A DNA stretch of 64,000 nucleotides from Siphlonurus alternatus (taxonomy: Eukaryota; Arthropoda; Insecta; Ephemeroptera; Siphlonuridae), in assembly GCA_949825025.1 (NCBI GenBank), contig OX463778.1:54128364-54192363 (forward strand). The letters run 5' to 3'. Shown in pieces: positions 35,701 to 47,223 of the stretch. Position 1 is the first letter of the stretch. Each line of letters starts with the position of its first letter. Below the pieces are notes generated by a model. The model was not told where the DNA came from and did no database searches. It saw only the letters and a list, made by a program, of their open reading frames with translations. The translations under genes and the position numbers were made by a program.

Positions 35701-38700
35701 TTGCCCTGACTCCGAGAAAGTTCCGTCAAAATACAAATAACCCCACGACCTCATGTCAGAACCAGGAAAGTTTTGACACGCTGCGTCTGTGCAGGATCCT
35801 GTCACGGTTCATCAAGCTCAACCTGAGGCTGCACAGCTGGGGCAAGATGACGGTCCAGGACGTCTTCGAGCAGCTCGTGGACAAGCACCCCGACAAGGTG
35901 GCCTTCCACTTTGAGGGCCAGCAGTGGACCTTCAGGCAGGTATGACGTCATCGGGTTTTAACTAAATGTAATTTAATAATTGTTTGTTGGTACTTCAATA
36001 ATTGTGAAGGGAAGTAGCATTAAGAATACAACAAAAACAGCATGAAAACGAAGAAGAAAAATAAGTTAAATAAGTGTTAAAAAAAAAGCATTTTGTAAGA
36101 CAGCTAATTTAATTGACAGTAACATCAATAAATCATTTTTTATAAAAGTATATTTTTATGTAATATTATTTTAACTAGTTTTTTGTTTTTAACCCGTTGG
36201 TGCCAATGAAAGCACTTTTGGAAAATAGTTTATCTTGAAAGCTTAAATATTAATTAACATTTGAGTGGTTATGTGTTTCGAATTAAATAACCACAGATTT
36301 TTAGACGAAAAATCTGCAGTCCCTCTTTCCGTCTAATTCAAATCTCGGTAAAAAATAGTAGATGTTAAAATACGAATTTTTCAATTAAATGTTCTTCCCT
36401 CAGGTCCAGGAATGGAGTCGTCGTGTGGCGTCCCTGTTCCACGACCTGGGGTACCGCCGCGGGGACGTGGTGGCGCTGGTCTCCAGCAACCGTCCCGAGT
36501 ACGTGGCGCTGTGGCTGGGCCTCTCGCAGCTCGGCGTGGTAGCGGCCCTCGTCAACTCGAACCTGCGCAGACAGCCCCTCGTGCACTCGCTGCGCACCGC
36601 CGTCATCGGCTGCAAGGCGATCGTCGTTGAGGCCGGAGAACTCGCGCAGGGTGAGCATTTTGAAAAATAAAACTAATTTATTTTATCATGTGGGGGAGGG
36701 CTGTCGCCTCTTACCCTCTTCAAAATATACAAGATCCAGTTACCCTCCCAAACTTGATACTTTGGGAGATGTGACCCCTCATCTCTAGCTTAGGCCAATG
36801 AAAATTTAACAATTTTGAGAGTTTTTGCTCCAAATATAATTATGTTTATTTTTTACAGTTCACAATTGATGTATAGAACAATGCACTTGCACCTCAACAA
36901 AGCCTTTATAATAAAGTTAAAGCCTATATACTTAGTACTTAGGCTTTGCACCTCTCACAGTTGCTCCATATAAATGTCTCTCCAATGGAGTATAGACCTC
37001 AATTTTTTTTATTGCAGAAATGGATAGAGGGTGCAAAGTTATGCTACCCTGATTTTTTTCAGATTTTTTAGAGCCCGGTAAGTATTTTTAAAAAATTATT
37101 GAAATTTCTTTTTGTGACGTCACGAGACGCCGCTCCTTAAGAAAAAGATAGGACTTAACGCCGCGTGACGTCACAAAAAGGACTTTCAATAATTTTTTAA
37201 AAATACTTCCCGGGCTCTAAAAAATCTGAAAAAAATCAGGATAGCATAACTTTGCACCCTCTATCCATTTCTGCAATAAAAAAAATTGAGGTCAATACTC
37301 CATTGCTCTTATAAAAAAAAAGGTATAAGTTTCAATTTTTTTTATTACTTCCAGGGATCTAATAAAAGTGAGATAAAGTTCAGGCGGCGCCTTCGGTCCA
37401 CTGAAGCATCTCTGTTGACGTTCAGGTTGTTTGGTCGTGGGGGGTAATGTTGCGATGAGAAATCTGAAGTAATATATACCAGGTTAAAATTTAAAACTAA
37501 CTTTTGTGCCCAAATCTTGTAACGCAGTCTTCAATTTTATTAGGTACATACTATATATAATGTCAACTGGCAAAATGAAAAATAAAATACATAATAAAAA
37601 ATATATATTATATACTTTATCTTACTCTCAGACTATAAAGGTTCGTGATATCAGAGAAAACTTTCGGAACTTTCTGCGTCAATCCTAAAAACATTCCCGT
37701 CAATTCTCGTAGAATTCTTATCTATTAGCTTTGGAAGTTATGGAGAAAATATTTTTTGTCTACGTATAATTTTAATGGTTTTCATCAAGCGTAGAATTTT
37801 AATATCTTGAATAAATATTAATCCTCAATTTTAGATTTTTTTTTTAAAAGACTTTAAAATGCCACATATTTATGAAGTATGTATTTAATTATGCTAATTT
37901 TTATGAGCATTACAGTGGCAGAGTATAATACATGTCAACATCAATTAACAAAAACATGATAAATTGTAAACGTGAATTCAGGGGCCCCTGAAATTTTTGA
38001 ATCCATCTTTCTCCATCCCATTTTCTTATTATTATTTTTGTTAATGGCTTTATATTACACCTAGCTGTCTATGTACGTTCACTGATTAAGACTAACATAA
38101 TTTATCATTTTTTTTTTTTACATTGTCTAAAGGTGGATTTTCATGGGCGGCAACGGCGACGCGGCGCGATTTTAACTTAAAAGCTGTGAAATCCTATGCG
38201 GCGGCGAATTCGCAGGTAATCGCGTTAATTACGATGCTCTTTTTCTTTTAATCGCCCAATATGGCCGCCAATGGATGTTACAGCAAGTGCGCATTATTCG
38301 CGTCGCGTCGCATGGTAAAAATCGCCATGTGAATCCGCCTTAAGATCTGTCTATGTCAGAAGTAGAACTTAAGACAGCATCAGATAGCTAAGGAAGGCAG
38401 TCCGGAGCAAATACATGCACGACGGGGAAATTCTAAACATGTAATATTACAAATGGTTGCAGCGGTGGCGGAGGTTCGCGGCGAGCTGTCCGGGCTCTCG
38501 GTGTTCCAACTCGGCGCGGGCTCGGACCTGCCCGGTGCGGTGGATCTGCAAGAGGCCCTCGCCAAGTCCTCCCCGGGGGGCGTGCCCGAGCTGTCCGGGA
38601 CCGTGAAGCACGCCGATCGACTGCTGTATGTGTACACGTCCGGAACCACCGGGCTGCCCAAGGCCGCGGTTATCACGCACCAGAGGTAATATGTGACGTT

Positions 38701-40338
38701 TTGTAATGCACATTTTAATATTCAGTGAAGACGTATTTCAGTAATAAGCTGCCTGAAGATATTTTATCTAGTGTTTCTTTATAGTTTTATTTTAATTTTA
38801 GGAAGTGCTGTAGTTGATATTAATTTATTTTATGATATATAATGTCTTGTTTTAATTGTTATAATGACGTAACCCAGGTTGCACAACCAGTAAGTTAAAT
38901 AAATTTAGTTCGATAGAGAACTTTGAGTTTTAGCATTGCCAATATTTTTTTAATATTTCTCTGAAACTTAGTGCTGTAAAATACTGTGACGTCATAGTCA
39001 ATCAAATATTTAACATAGGAAAAGATCTTTCATGACTATGACGTCACACATCTTTCTCCCTCCATTTTAAGGTGATTTTTTTTTTAAATAATTGTCAATA
39101 ACTCGAGCTCCTCCGTTTATGAAATAAAAACATTCAAGTATCTTGTCCACTTTTACAAGTTCTTTGTTTTGATCGTCAGTTATTGTCAACATTGCAGTTT
39201 TTTGTGCAACAAATCTGATACAATAACAATCGGACTTTGAGGAGTGAGAGCAACAATAGAAAAACAAATATTGTAAAAATGTTGTGTAGTGTAATTACCT
39301 CATTAGATCGTGTTCAATGCATCGGTACTAAATTAGATTAAATTATAAAATTAATTAACTAGAAGTGACAAATGTTATTTTAATAAAATTAATGTAATAA
39401 ATACGTTAATTTAGCTAATTTTTGAATATTTTAATTAACTTTCATGTGAAAATTATCTTAATATGCAAAACTTATTTTAAAATAAGTTTGGTAAACATGC
39501 ACTTAAACAATATAAAATTTAATTACTTTATTAGACTATTATAGTATTATGTAATTTGAAGTAAATTACTATTCAAATTCTTACGTAACACACATCAAAA
39601 CGATACTTATAAGCATGCAATGACCATTTTAAAAATAAAATGCTCTTTTTTTTTAATTTTTCTCCGAAAGAATTATAAATGGGTTTGCAAAGAGGGGAGG
39701 GGAGAAGTAGAATTTTTCATCCGTATGGTTATATTAAAATACACGGTTATTATTGTAGATAATAATTATACACATTATTTCAACAAAAGCAATGATTACT
39801 TTATTTACTATACGTACAGTACATTATCATTGTAATTATGTATAGTCTTTTCAGGGCCATGTGCATGCAATACAAAGGCAGGAAGGCTGTGGAGAGAACT
39901 GCATGTGCATAAAGCCTCTTTAAAGCAAAATTCATAACGTATTTGTGTTTTAAATATACAAAATGCTATACGTTTTTAATATTTTTTTTTTTTGCATGAA
40001 GATAATGTTATTATATGTTATAATATATTTATCAATTTTTAAAGTAAGAAATTTTCTTTGTATTTTTTACCATCTTCATTGCGATTAAGTTTAACATATC
40101 TTTTTAAAAAATATATAAATAAAATTAAAAAAAAAAAATTCAAAATGGTTTTTCAAATTAACAAAATTTTTATGTCAAAATAAAATTTAACTGAACTTAA
40201 AGTTAATTGACACGAAAAGCATTCAGTTTATTGTATGAAGAATTTTAACGCGAGATTACCAGTCAATTAAAGTTTTGTTCATAACGCTGTTTATTTATCC
40301 GTGGCGCTGTTAAATCAAGCCCCATGTGGACATGCTCT

Positions 40339-40412
<74 letters not shown>

Positions 40413-43273
40413 TTTTTTTTTACAAGGATACACCCCTAAGAGCTTACAGCTCGCGGCGGGGTACTGGGTAGGGATAAGGTAGGGAACGGATAGTGGCCAC
40501 GGCCTGCATGCTTACGCGTCCCAGCATTCGCTGCGGAAGTGAGACTGAGGGAACCGTGGAAAACCTCAGTCATGAGGACGGACAACTCTACTTTTTCTCA
40601 ATGGACCAAAGCGATGTCCAAAGCCTGGGGAACCACACACAAGTGCATCACTGCACTGGGTGGAAAGTGAGATGAATTTACCCCAGGGAGGGAGCAGTGT
40701 ATTTTTTACTTGAAACGGTCAACCCATCCAAGTACTAACCACGCTCTACGTAGCCTGACTTCGGTGATCTAACGAGAGAACCGGTCAATGCACTGCGCCA
40801 CGCTCGACCTATTAATTTTACGCGGCTGCGACTGTACCATCACTCTGTGGTCCCACTTGACTGTGACTTGGCCCCACTTGACGGTCCGTACTTGCAGGTT
40901 CATGTTCATGGCGGTGGCTGTGAACATCATGCTAACCATCAGCCCCGAGGACGTGCTCTACACGCCCCTGCCGTTGTACCATTCTGCGGGCGGCATGATC
41001 GGGGTGGGACAGGTGCTGCTGTGCGGCGTCACCATGGCCCTCCGGCGCAAGTTCTCGGTCACGAACTTCTGGAAAGACTGCATTCAATACCGCTGCACCG
41101 TGAGTCTTTCACCGTCATAAAACAATATGACGTCAGATTTTGTAGGCAAAATATTGTGTCAGACACATATTATAGCAGATACGTGCTAAAGTTGGTCTAG
41201 AAATTAATTTCTCCTGGCTATTCGCTTTTCTTAGAATATAAATGGTGACAAGAAGAACCAATTTTATCGAAGAAAAATATTTGCCGACCAAAATTATTAA
41301 TTAAAAAAGATATATTATGGGAGTTATAATTATATAGGATTTTAGAGTTTCCGCCTAAATCCTGGATCCTCGGGCATCTCCATGCTACCCAAAACCATAT
41401 AATATATTCCAAAACGTAAACATGAAACTCCCCGTCTGTTTTGCATGACATGATAATTAATGTCCTTCAATTACAATTTTATTGTCACGATTTTGCGTGG
41501 CAGCAAAAAAAAAAAAAAAATCTTTATTTGAATGCGGATTATGTTAAGCCTATATTACACGATACAATTTTAGATATATGATAATTTTTCCTTGCAAGAA
41601 AATTTCCTCTCCATATAAACAAATGGAGATTAAGTTTTCTTGCAAGGAAAAATTGTATACAAGAATGGACAACATACATGAAAAAATTTTATTGCAGAAA
41701 TGAATAAACAATAGAGGGTACCAAATTATGCTACTCTGAATTTTTTCCGATTTTTTTGAGACCCGGAACTATTTTTAAATAATTATTGAAAGTCCTGTGA
41801 TTTCAGTTGGCACCCCTGAAATCTTAATAAAAAGGATAGAGACTGGACGCCTATTGACGCTTTCAGGGGGCGTGGCCGCACTTTCAATAATTATTTAAAA
41901 ATAGTTCTGGGTTTCAAAAAAATCTGAAAAAATTCAGAGTAGCATAATTTGGTACCCTCTATTCATTTCTGCAATAAAAATTTTTCATGTATGTTGTCCA
42001 TTAAAAAAATTGTATCGTGTAATACCGGCTTTATAGTTTTACCACTATACCACTGCATGTAAATTATGCAATATATATATATATATATAGGAGGGAAAAA
42101 ATGCAACTTTTTGTTTTTATCATATAATTTTAAAAAATATAAGTAAAAAAAATATACATAAATTTTGATTTTTTCCAAACATATTTTGTTCTCTTTCTTG
42201 AATTTTAGTAAAAAAAAAAAAAAAAATACATGCAACTCGCTAATAGAAAAATTAAAATAAATAAATAAAAATTGCAATAATTATATTATTTAACTATTAA
42301 GTTTTAATCTTAGCAAATTACGTAACAATTTTCATTTAATATGATTGTGTTAAAAAGATACGAAAATTAATACGGTATTAGAACGCAACGACTATATACC
42401 CAGTATATATAGTTCTTGATTAATTAATAGAACGAGAGGAAAACCGCATTTTAGTGGTCGAACGAAGTGCTGAAATATCAACACGAAACTACGAGTTTAA
42501 ATTGAGAGAAAAGTGGGCACGCGAAACATAAAAAATATTTACAAATATTTATATACTTAAAAATCTGATATACCATGATGGTATTATTTTAAATGTAATT
42601 TATTTTAATGCGTGTATTTCCCTTTCAATTATTTTAATTGACATCTCAAAAGTTCAGTATAATCTGATTTACGAAGTTTTTATTCGTTTGTTTAGTCCTT
42701 ACTTTAATTACATTTCATGTAAATCACGTGTAAAGTTTATTTATGTCATTTTTTCTCGCCTCCTTTATGTATAATACATTAAGATTTTTTCTCTTCTTTT
42801 ACTCCAAATAATTCAAAAAAGTTATCCACTAAATACTTGCTTACAAAATGTCAGAAAACTGTGGTTTAATTTTTTATTATGCATGCTAGCTGTAAATTCA
42901 AGATGTCGAATTTTTATTATTATTATAGATGTATTTATTTTTTTGTTTTTGGTGTGTTATGTGTTTATATCTGACGTGCTTTCTCGTGCGATCTTGTTCA
43001 AAGTAAATAATTTTATTTCAGGTGGCTCAGTACATCGGCGAGATCTGCAGATACTTGTTGTCGGCCCCGGACCGGCCCGAGGACCGCCAGCACTCCGTCA
43101 AGCTCATGTTCGGAAACGGCCTGAGACCGCAGATTTGGGAGTCGTTCGTCAAGAGATTTGGAATCGAAAACATTGGAGAATTTTACGGGGCAACAGAAGG
43201 CAACTCGAATATAGGTCAGTACATAAATTACGTTAAATTAAATTGTTTAATTTGATTTTATTGAAATAAATTA

Positions 43274-43325
<52 letters not shown>

Positions 43326-45152
43326 AATAGGGAGAAAGTAAATGCATGTTTCAATTTCATTATATATTTCATTAATTTTTAAAGTTGGCTAATTCATAAC
43401 TAAAAAACTAGCTTGAATTTGCATACCTGATATTGTAGCTACTGATAGGGGATGTAGAGGATAACATTTTAAGATATGTTTCATAATTTTTATGTGTGGG
43501 ATTTTTTTTTGAACATTGGTCATGTTACCTTACCCACTTAATATTTTAACTTTGCCTGCAGTGAACCTGGACAATACGGTCGGTGCGGTTGGTTTTGTGC
43601 CACGGTACGCCGGTCCAATTTACCCCGTCGGGCTGGTGAGAGTGGACGAAGACACCGGAGAACCAATCAGAGGACCAGATGGACTTTGTATTCGCTGCCA
43701 GCCAGGTATGTTCCTCCTAATACGAATATGTTGTACGTTAGTTAATAAAATGTTGTTTCAGGCGAGCCTGGGGTGTTTGTCGGAAAAATAAGCAAAAAGA
43801 AAGCCGTCAGTGCTTTCCACGGTTATGCCGATAAAAAAGCATCAGAAAAGAAAGTTTTACATGACGTATTCAGTAAAGGAGATTCTGCATTTAATTCAGG
43901 TAATAAAATTAATACGATTATGAATTGAAAATGTTTTAATAATGATTTTTTATGTTTCGTAGGTGATATTTTAGTGATGGATGAGTTTGGCTATTTCTAC
44001 TTCAAGGACAGGACTGGAGACACGTTCAGGTGAGACCCTGACGATGATAATTCAGGACATTTTTGTAACCGTCAAACTTTCAGGTGGAAAGGAGAGAACG
44101 TTGCGACGTCGGAAGTGGAAGCCGTCATCAGCAACGTGGCTGAACTCAACGATGCCGTTGTATATGGTGTTGAGGTAATTAACTTTTTATTTAATTTTGA
44201 AGTGCAGAGAAAAAGTTGTGGTACTGAATTACCTCTTTGTAATTTTTTTAACAAAGTTTGACAATATACAAGAGTCATTGTCAGGTCACAAGGGTTATAG
44301 CAACTGTGTCTGTCAAGCACTTCATCTAGAAGAAACATAAAAAAAGATTTACATATCTAGGTAGTATAGGAATTTCTCGAACTTAAAATTGATGTTTTTA
44401 TGGAACCTCAAAATATTTTTCAAGATATGTTTACATGTTATATATATTTATAGAGGTAATAATATAATACTTCTAATATAAGATACTGTGAACTTCAAAA
44501 TTCAAAACCGTCTGTTAATTGCACTTTTTGATAAAGTCTTATCTTTCAGGTGTTGTGATAAGGAATATAGCTCATAATATCAAAAAGTGCAAAGAGTTGG
44601 TTTGGAAGCTGATGTACAGTTTCAGATTCAGACTGTAGATTGCCAAAAAAAAATTATGAAACAAAAATACTAGAGACTGATTCCCCCCCGACAGGACTAG
44701 ATGTATGACATGTGTAATCTGTTTGGTCACCAGGTACCGTTGATGTACGACAAATAATCTGTTTGGTCACCAGGTACCGGGGGCTGAGGGCCGTGCTGGC
44801 ATGGCTGCGATCGTGGGGGCAGACCCCACGGAGGAGAGCCTCAAGAAGCTGGCCTCGGGCATCAAGGCGTCGCTGCCTGCCTACGCCAGACCTCTCTTCC
44901 TGCGGGTGCTCAAGGAACTGCCCATGACAGGTGAGACAACGTCCTTGATAAATAAATTGTTCATTATATATGGACATTTTTTGTTGATCACTTCTTAAAA
45001 CATATTAACTTAATTAAATTACAATTTAATTAAAAGTTATACATATTAATCGTTACCCCCCCCCCAAATATCATATAGAAAAAACAAAAACAAAGATGTG
45101 ATAATAATGCTAAAAATAGTTGTAAAAAATAATAAATAAATAAATAAAATAA

Positions 45153-45187
<35 letters not shown>

Positions 45188-45200
45188 ACAAATAAAATAA

Positions 45201-45291
<91 letters not shown>

Positions 45292-45757
45292 AAATCCCCC
45301 TACCCCACCCCCTTTGCCGTCTCTCCTTTTCTTCCTAATTCTTACCAAATCTCCCAAACAATAAATAGTAACATTCAGAACTTATTCAGCACTTTTTATC
45401 TTTCTGTGCCAACTGCAGAGTTAAAAAAACCATTTTCACTGCTGGCGTTATCAGTAAAACAAGACAAGAAACAGGGGGGTCTTTCAAATAATGACAAACC
45501 CAAGACATAGTGGAGTCCTGCACTAATTTGAAGACCCCCCAGACCTATAATTAGTCTATAATGTGATTGTACCGAAAGACACTGACTGATCTCTTGCAGG
45601 TACCTTCAAGCTCAAGAAGAGAGACCTCCAGCAGGAGGGCTACAACCCTGCCGTGATCAAAGACCCCCTCTTCTTCATGGAGCCCAAGTCGAGTAACTTC
45701 TGCCCAATCACAGCGGATGTCTACCGGGGCATCATGGACAAGACGGTCAGACTGTAG
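29741..45757 (+). CDS. SLC27A4: fatty-acid transport protein / very-long-chain acyl-CoA synthetase (SLC27A family)
   Basis: The family activates long and very-long-chain fatty acids with ATP and CoA at ER/plasma membranes, driving uptake. Exons: 29741-29916, 35696-35939, 36404-36650, 38463-38685, 40898-41099, 43022-43214, 43562-43705, 43762-43899, 43963-44029, 44084-44174, 44774-44930, 45600-45757. Phases agree and give 679 residues. Visible features: an N-terminal membrane segment (about 5-45); the AMP-binding loop [12 protein letters not shown] (about 281-292); [16 protein letters not shown]; and the FATP signature [13 protein letters not shown] spanning exons 9-10. The exon 2 acceptor (TTTTCAG at 35695) adds about 25 residues compared with relatives; a weaker acceptor at 35770 in the same phase would remove them. 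It resembles SLC27A1/A4 most; the exact paralogue is uncertain. The 5.8-kb first intron and intron 5 carry MITEs. Confidence 0.95.
30008..30489. mobile_element. TTAA-flanked non-autonomous DNA element (family T2), good copy
   Basis: It starts TTAAGGCTTAACCTGAGA and ends TCTCAGGTTATACCTTAA, so both TTAA target copies are kept. Length is 482 bp with no open frame. The second copy is at 9991-10426. It lies in FATP intron 1, about 90 bp from the exon 1 donor. Confidence 0.88.
30490..35695. other. FATP intron 1, no further gene seen
   Basis: AT-rich with poly-T runs. Frames such as 31741-32079 (minus) and 33185-33400 (plus) lack motifs and splice support. A TGACGTCA occurs at 33388. I see no RNA gene. 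Confidence 0.5.
36983..37305. mobile_element. hairpin MITE, family H, young copy
   Basis: A long palindrome with arms AATGGAGTAT..GACCTCAATTTTT and TTTTATTGCAGAAATGG. Two GTGACGTCAC sites lie at 37114 and 37165. The body is closely similar to 21922-22233. It is in FATP intron 3. Confidence 0.93.
38129..38343. mobile_element. CG-rich MITE
   Basis: The inverted ends AAAGGTGGATTTTCATGG and CCATGTGAATCCGCCTTA are imperfect complements. The interior is rich in GGCGACGCGGCGCG / CGCGTCGCGTCGC, unlike the AT-rich intron around it. It ends about 120 bp before FATP exon 4. Confidence 0.75.
38986..39047. repeat. inverted repeat with two TGACGTCA palindromes
   Basis: GTGACGTCATAGTCA and TGACTATGACGTCAC are perfect 15-bp complements about 32 bp apart, in FATP intron 4. 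Each arm contains a full CRE-like palindrome (38987 and 39039). Confidence 0.85.
40342..40409. repeat. (TA)n microsatellite
   Basis: About 34 uninterrupted TA units. It lies directly beyond the A-rich tail of the adjacent SINE, so it may have grown from the SINE's 3' end. Confidence 0.97.
40410..40803 (-). mobile_element. 5S-rRNA-derived SINE
   Basis: Reading the minus strand from 40803, the head contains ACCGGTTCTC, GATCACCGAAGTCA and GGTTAGTACTTGGATGGG in the order and spacing of eukaryotic 5S rRNA, so it keeps the internal pol III promoter region. A GC-rich body follows (about 40430-40715), then an A-rich tail running into (AT)n. This architecture defines 5S-derived SINEs (SINE3 type). 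It ends about 95 bp before FATP exon 5, in antisense to the gene. Confidence 0.88.
41546..42032. mobile_element. MITE interrupted by a family H MITE
   Basis: The outer ends AAGCCTATATTACACGATAC and GTATCGTGTAATACCGGCTT are near-perfect complements. Its own internal arms (CTTGCAAGAAAA at about 41593 and TTTTCTTGCAAG at about 41634) form a hairpin. The right arm is separated by the nested element at 41664-42003. Confidence 0.82.
41664..42003. mobile_element. nested family H hairpin MITE, diverged copy
   Basis: The arms AATGGACAACATACATGA and TTTTATTGCAGAAATG pair with TTTCTGCAATAAAA..TCATGTATGTTGTCCATT. The centre differs from the 21922 and 36983 copies: it lacks the TGACGTCA sites and carries a GC-rich GGGGCGTGGCC instead. 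Confidence 0.85.
43271..43321. repeat. (TA)n microsatellite
   Basis: TA repeat with one GTA interruption, about 60 bp into FATP intron 6. Confidence 0.95.
43381..43542. mobile_element. right half of a family T1 MITE
   Basis: It matches the right half of 62951-63305 (ACTAGCTTGAATTTGCATACCTGATATT.., ending CATGTTACCTTACCCACTTAA). It ends about 20 bp before FATP exon 7, so the MITE end is part of the acceptor region. Confidence 0.75.
44716..44779 (+). repeat. duplicated 3' splice site before FATP exon 11
   Basis: The 24-bp block AATCTGTTTGGTCACCAG plus GTACCG occurs at 44716-44739 and again at 44756-44779, an offset of 40 bp. Both contain a usable CAG acceptor. Only the downstream one (exon from 44774) keeps the FATP frame (VPGAEGRAG); the upstream one would add 40 nt and hit TAA after seven codons. 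Confidence 0.9.
45126..45291. repeat. (TAAA)n tetranucleotide microsatellite
   Basis: About 165 bp of TAAA/AATA repeat with a few interruptions, flanked by short C-runs (45056-45065 and 45295-45310). It lies in FATP intron 11. Confidence 0.97.
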
Positions 45758-46378
45758 ATTTCGCAGAACTCTGTCACACAAATCTTAACAAAAAATGTTC
45801 TTCTAGAATATGAGAGAAACTCAATTCAGGGTCTTTACTTAATTGAGTCTGTCCTTCAGTTAGATTTTTTAAGCAGCTCTTTATGATAATATTTAAATAT
45901 TTATTACTACAGGGACCCTAAATTTATATCCTCAGTCCTTCAGAATATAATAAAAAAAATTGTTGATGTAAAAAAAAATAAACTCTAAAATAATGTATAA
46001 ACATATTTCTTAACAAAGGAAAAGAAGTAAAATTTGACAGCAAATTTGAGGAAATATGAATGAAAATTTATCTATAATTATTGTTACTGAAAATTTTCTG
46101 TTACATCTCTGTATTTACTTAAATCAATTTTAGAGATTTGTAATAAATAAATGATAACAAAATGGTATATGTCACAAGCTTTCAATTTATACTAAATTAT
46201 ATTTTGTAGATCTATATTTTCTTTCTTGGTTTTAATTTATCCACGTTTTGTTTCTTTTATGCAAGGTAACTTATTTGAAAACAAAATAAACTTACTCACA
46301 AATCCTACAGTACTGACAGAGGAAATGTTGTTAATTTTCTTTTCTACTTATTAATTATTTTTTATTTATTTAATACAT

Positions 46379-46746
46379 CTTATTAAAAGAAAAGGATAGG
46401 AATAACCAGCAAGGCCTTACCGATCGAAAGAGTCACAGCAGGTGGAAATTCTTGCGGTCACAGAGGTTCTCTCGAAAGTTTTTACATTTTTGAAACGTTT
46501 CGCATCGTGGAGATGCTTCTTCAGTCACAAGAAGAAGTAGCGATTCTACTTCTTCTTGTGACTGAAGAAGCATCTCCACGATGCGAAACGTTTCAAAAAT
46601 GTAAAAACTTTCGAGTGAACCTCTGTGACCGCAAGAATTTCCACCTGCTGTGACTCTTTCGATCGGTAAGGCCTTGCTGGTTATTCCTATCCTTTTCTTT
46701 TAATAAGATTATCACAACGTAAATGGTTTATTTTCCTTAATTTGAA
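46379..46746 (+). mobile_element. palindromic retroposon, best-preserved copy (family R), 16-bp target duplication
   Basis: A 368-bp hairpin. The arms from CTTATTAAAAGAAAAGG to the loop at about 46536-46550 pair with the right arm almost base for base. Only the right side carries the fixed terminal segment CACAACGTAAATGGTTTATT..CCTTAATTTGAA; the left is truncated before it. It is bracketed by TATTTATTTAATACAT at 46363-46378 and 46747-46762. Each arm holds CTGAAGA, a GCATC-TCCAC-GATGC hairpin and GAAAC (right arm 46562-46589). It is downstream of the FATP stop. Confidence 0.93.
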
Positions 46747-46850
46747 TATTTATTTAATACATTAAAATAAAGTGAACTTGCTGTTTACACTCTTTATTTA
46801 CATTTAATTAAAAATAGCTGATAATATGTTAATTTGTTGATTGAATTAAT

Positions 46851-47223
46851 AGGGTAGCGCCACGAGATTGTTGGGTTGCTTACAAGATAACGTCCTGATG
46901 TTTATCCTCCCCTCCTGAAGAGCAACCGTACGCTCTAGAGCATTGAAAAAATTAGAAAAATTGACGTTCTTGCCAGTTCTAATTATTTAAGGACAATTAT
47001 TTAATTATTTAGGGGATTTAAGCAGATGATATGAAAACGATATAAATGTAATAATTGACATCTATAATTTATAAAAAAAAATCCTACCCCCCCCCCCCCC
47101 CCCACACACACACACAATGCTTTAGGGCAAAAGGTTGCTCTTCAGGAGGGGAAAGGAGTGGAGGTAAGCATCAGAATGCTATCCTGTAAGCAAGCGACCT
47201 AACAATCTTGTGGTGCTGCCCTT
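46851..47223. mobile_element. MITE with long imperfect inverted arms
   Basis: The left arm (AGGGTAGCGCCACGAGATTG.., CTCCTGAAGAGCAACC) pairs with the right arm (GGTTGCTCTTCAGGAG.., CAATCTTGTGGTGCTGCCCT). The centre contains a C19 run and (CA)n at about 47084-47117. No coding frame. Confidence 0.85.

Noticed and set aside
40430..40803. Functional 5S rRNA gene
   Set aside because: Only the internal promoter part of 5S is present, with substitutions, fused to an unrelated body and an A-rich tail; a SINE explains it.
45046..45357. Minus frame with repeated FIYL units, looking like a membrane protein
   Set aside because: It is the translation of the TAAA microsatellite.
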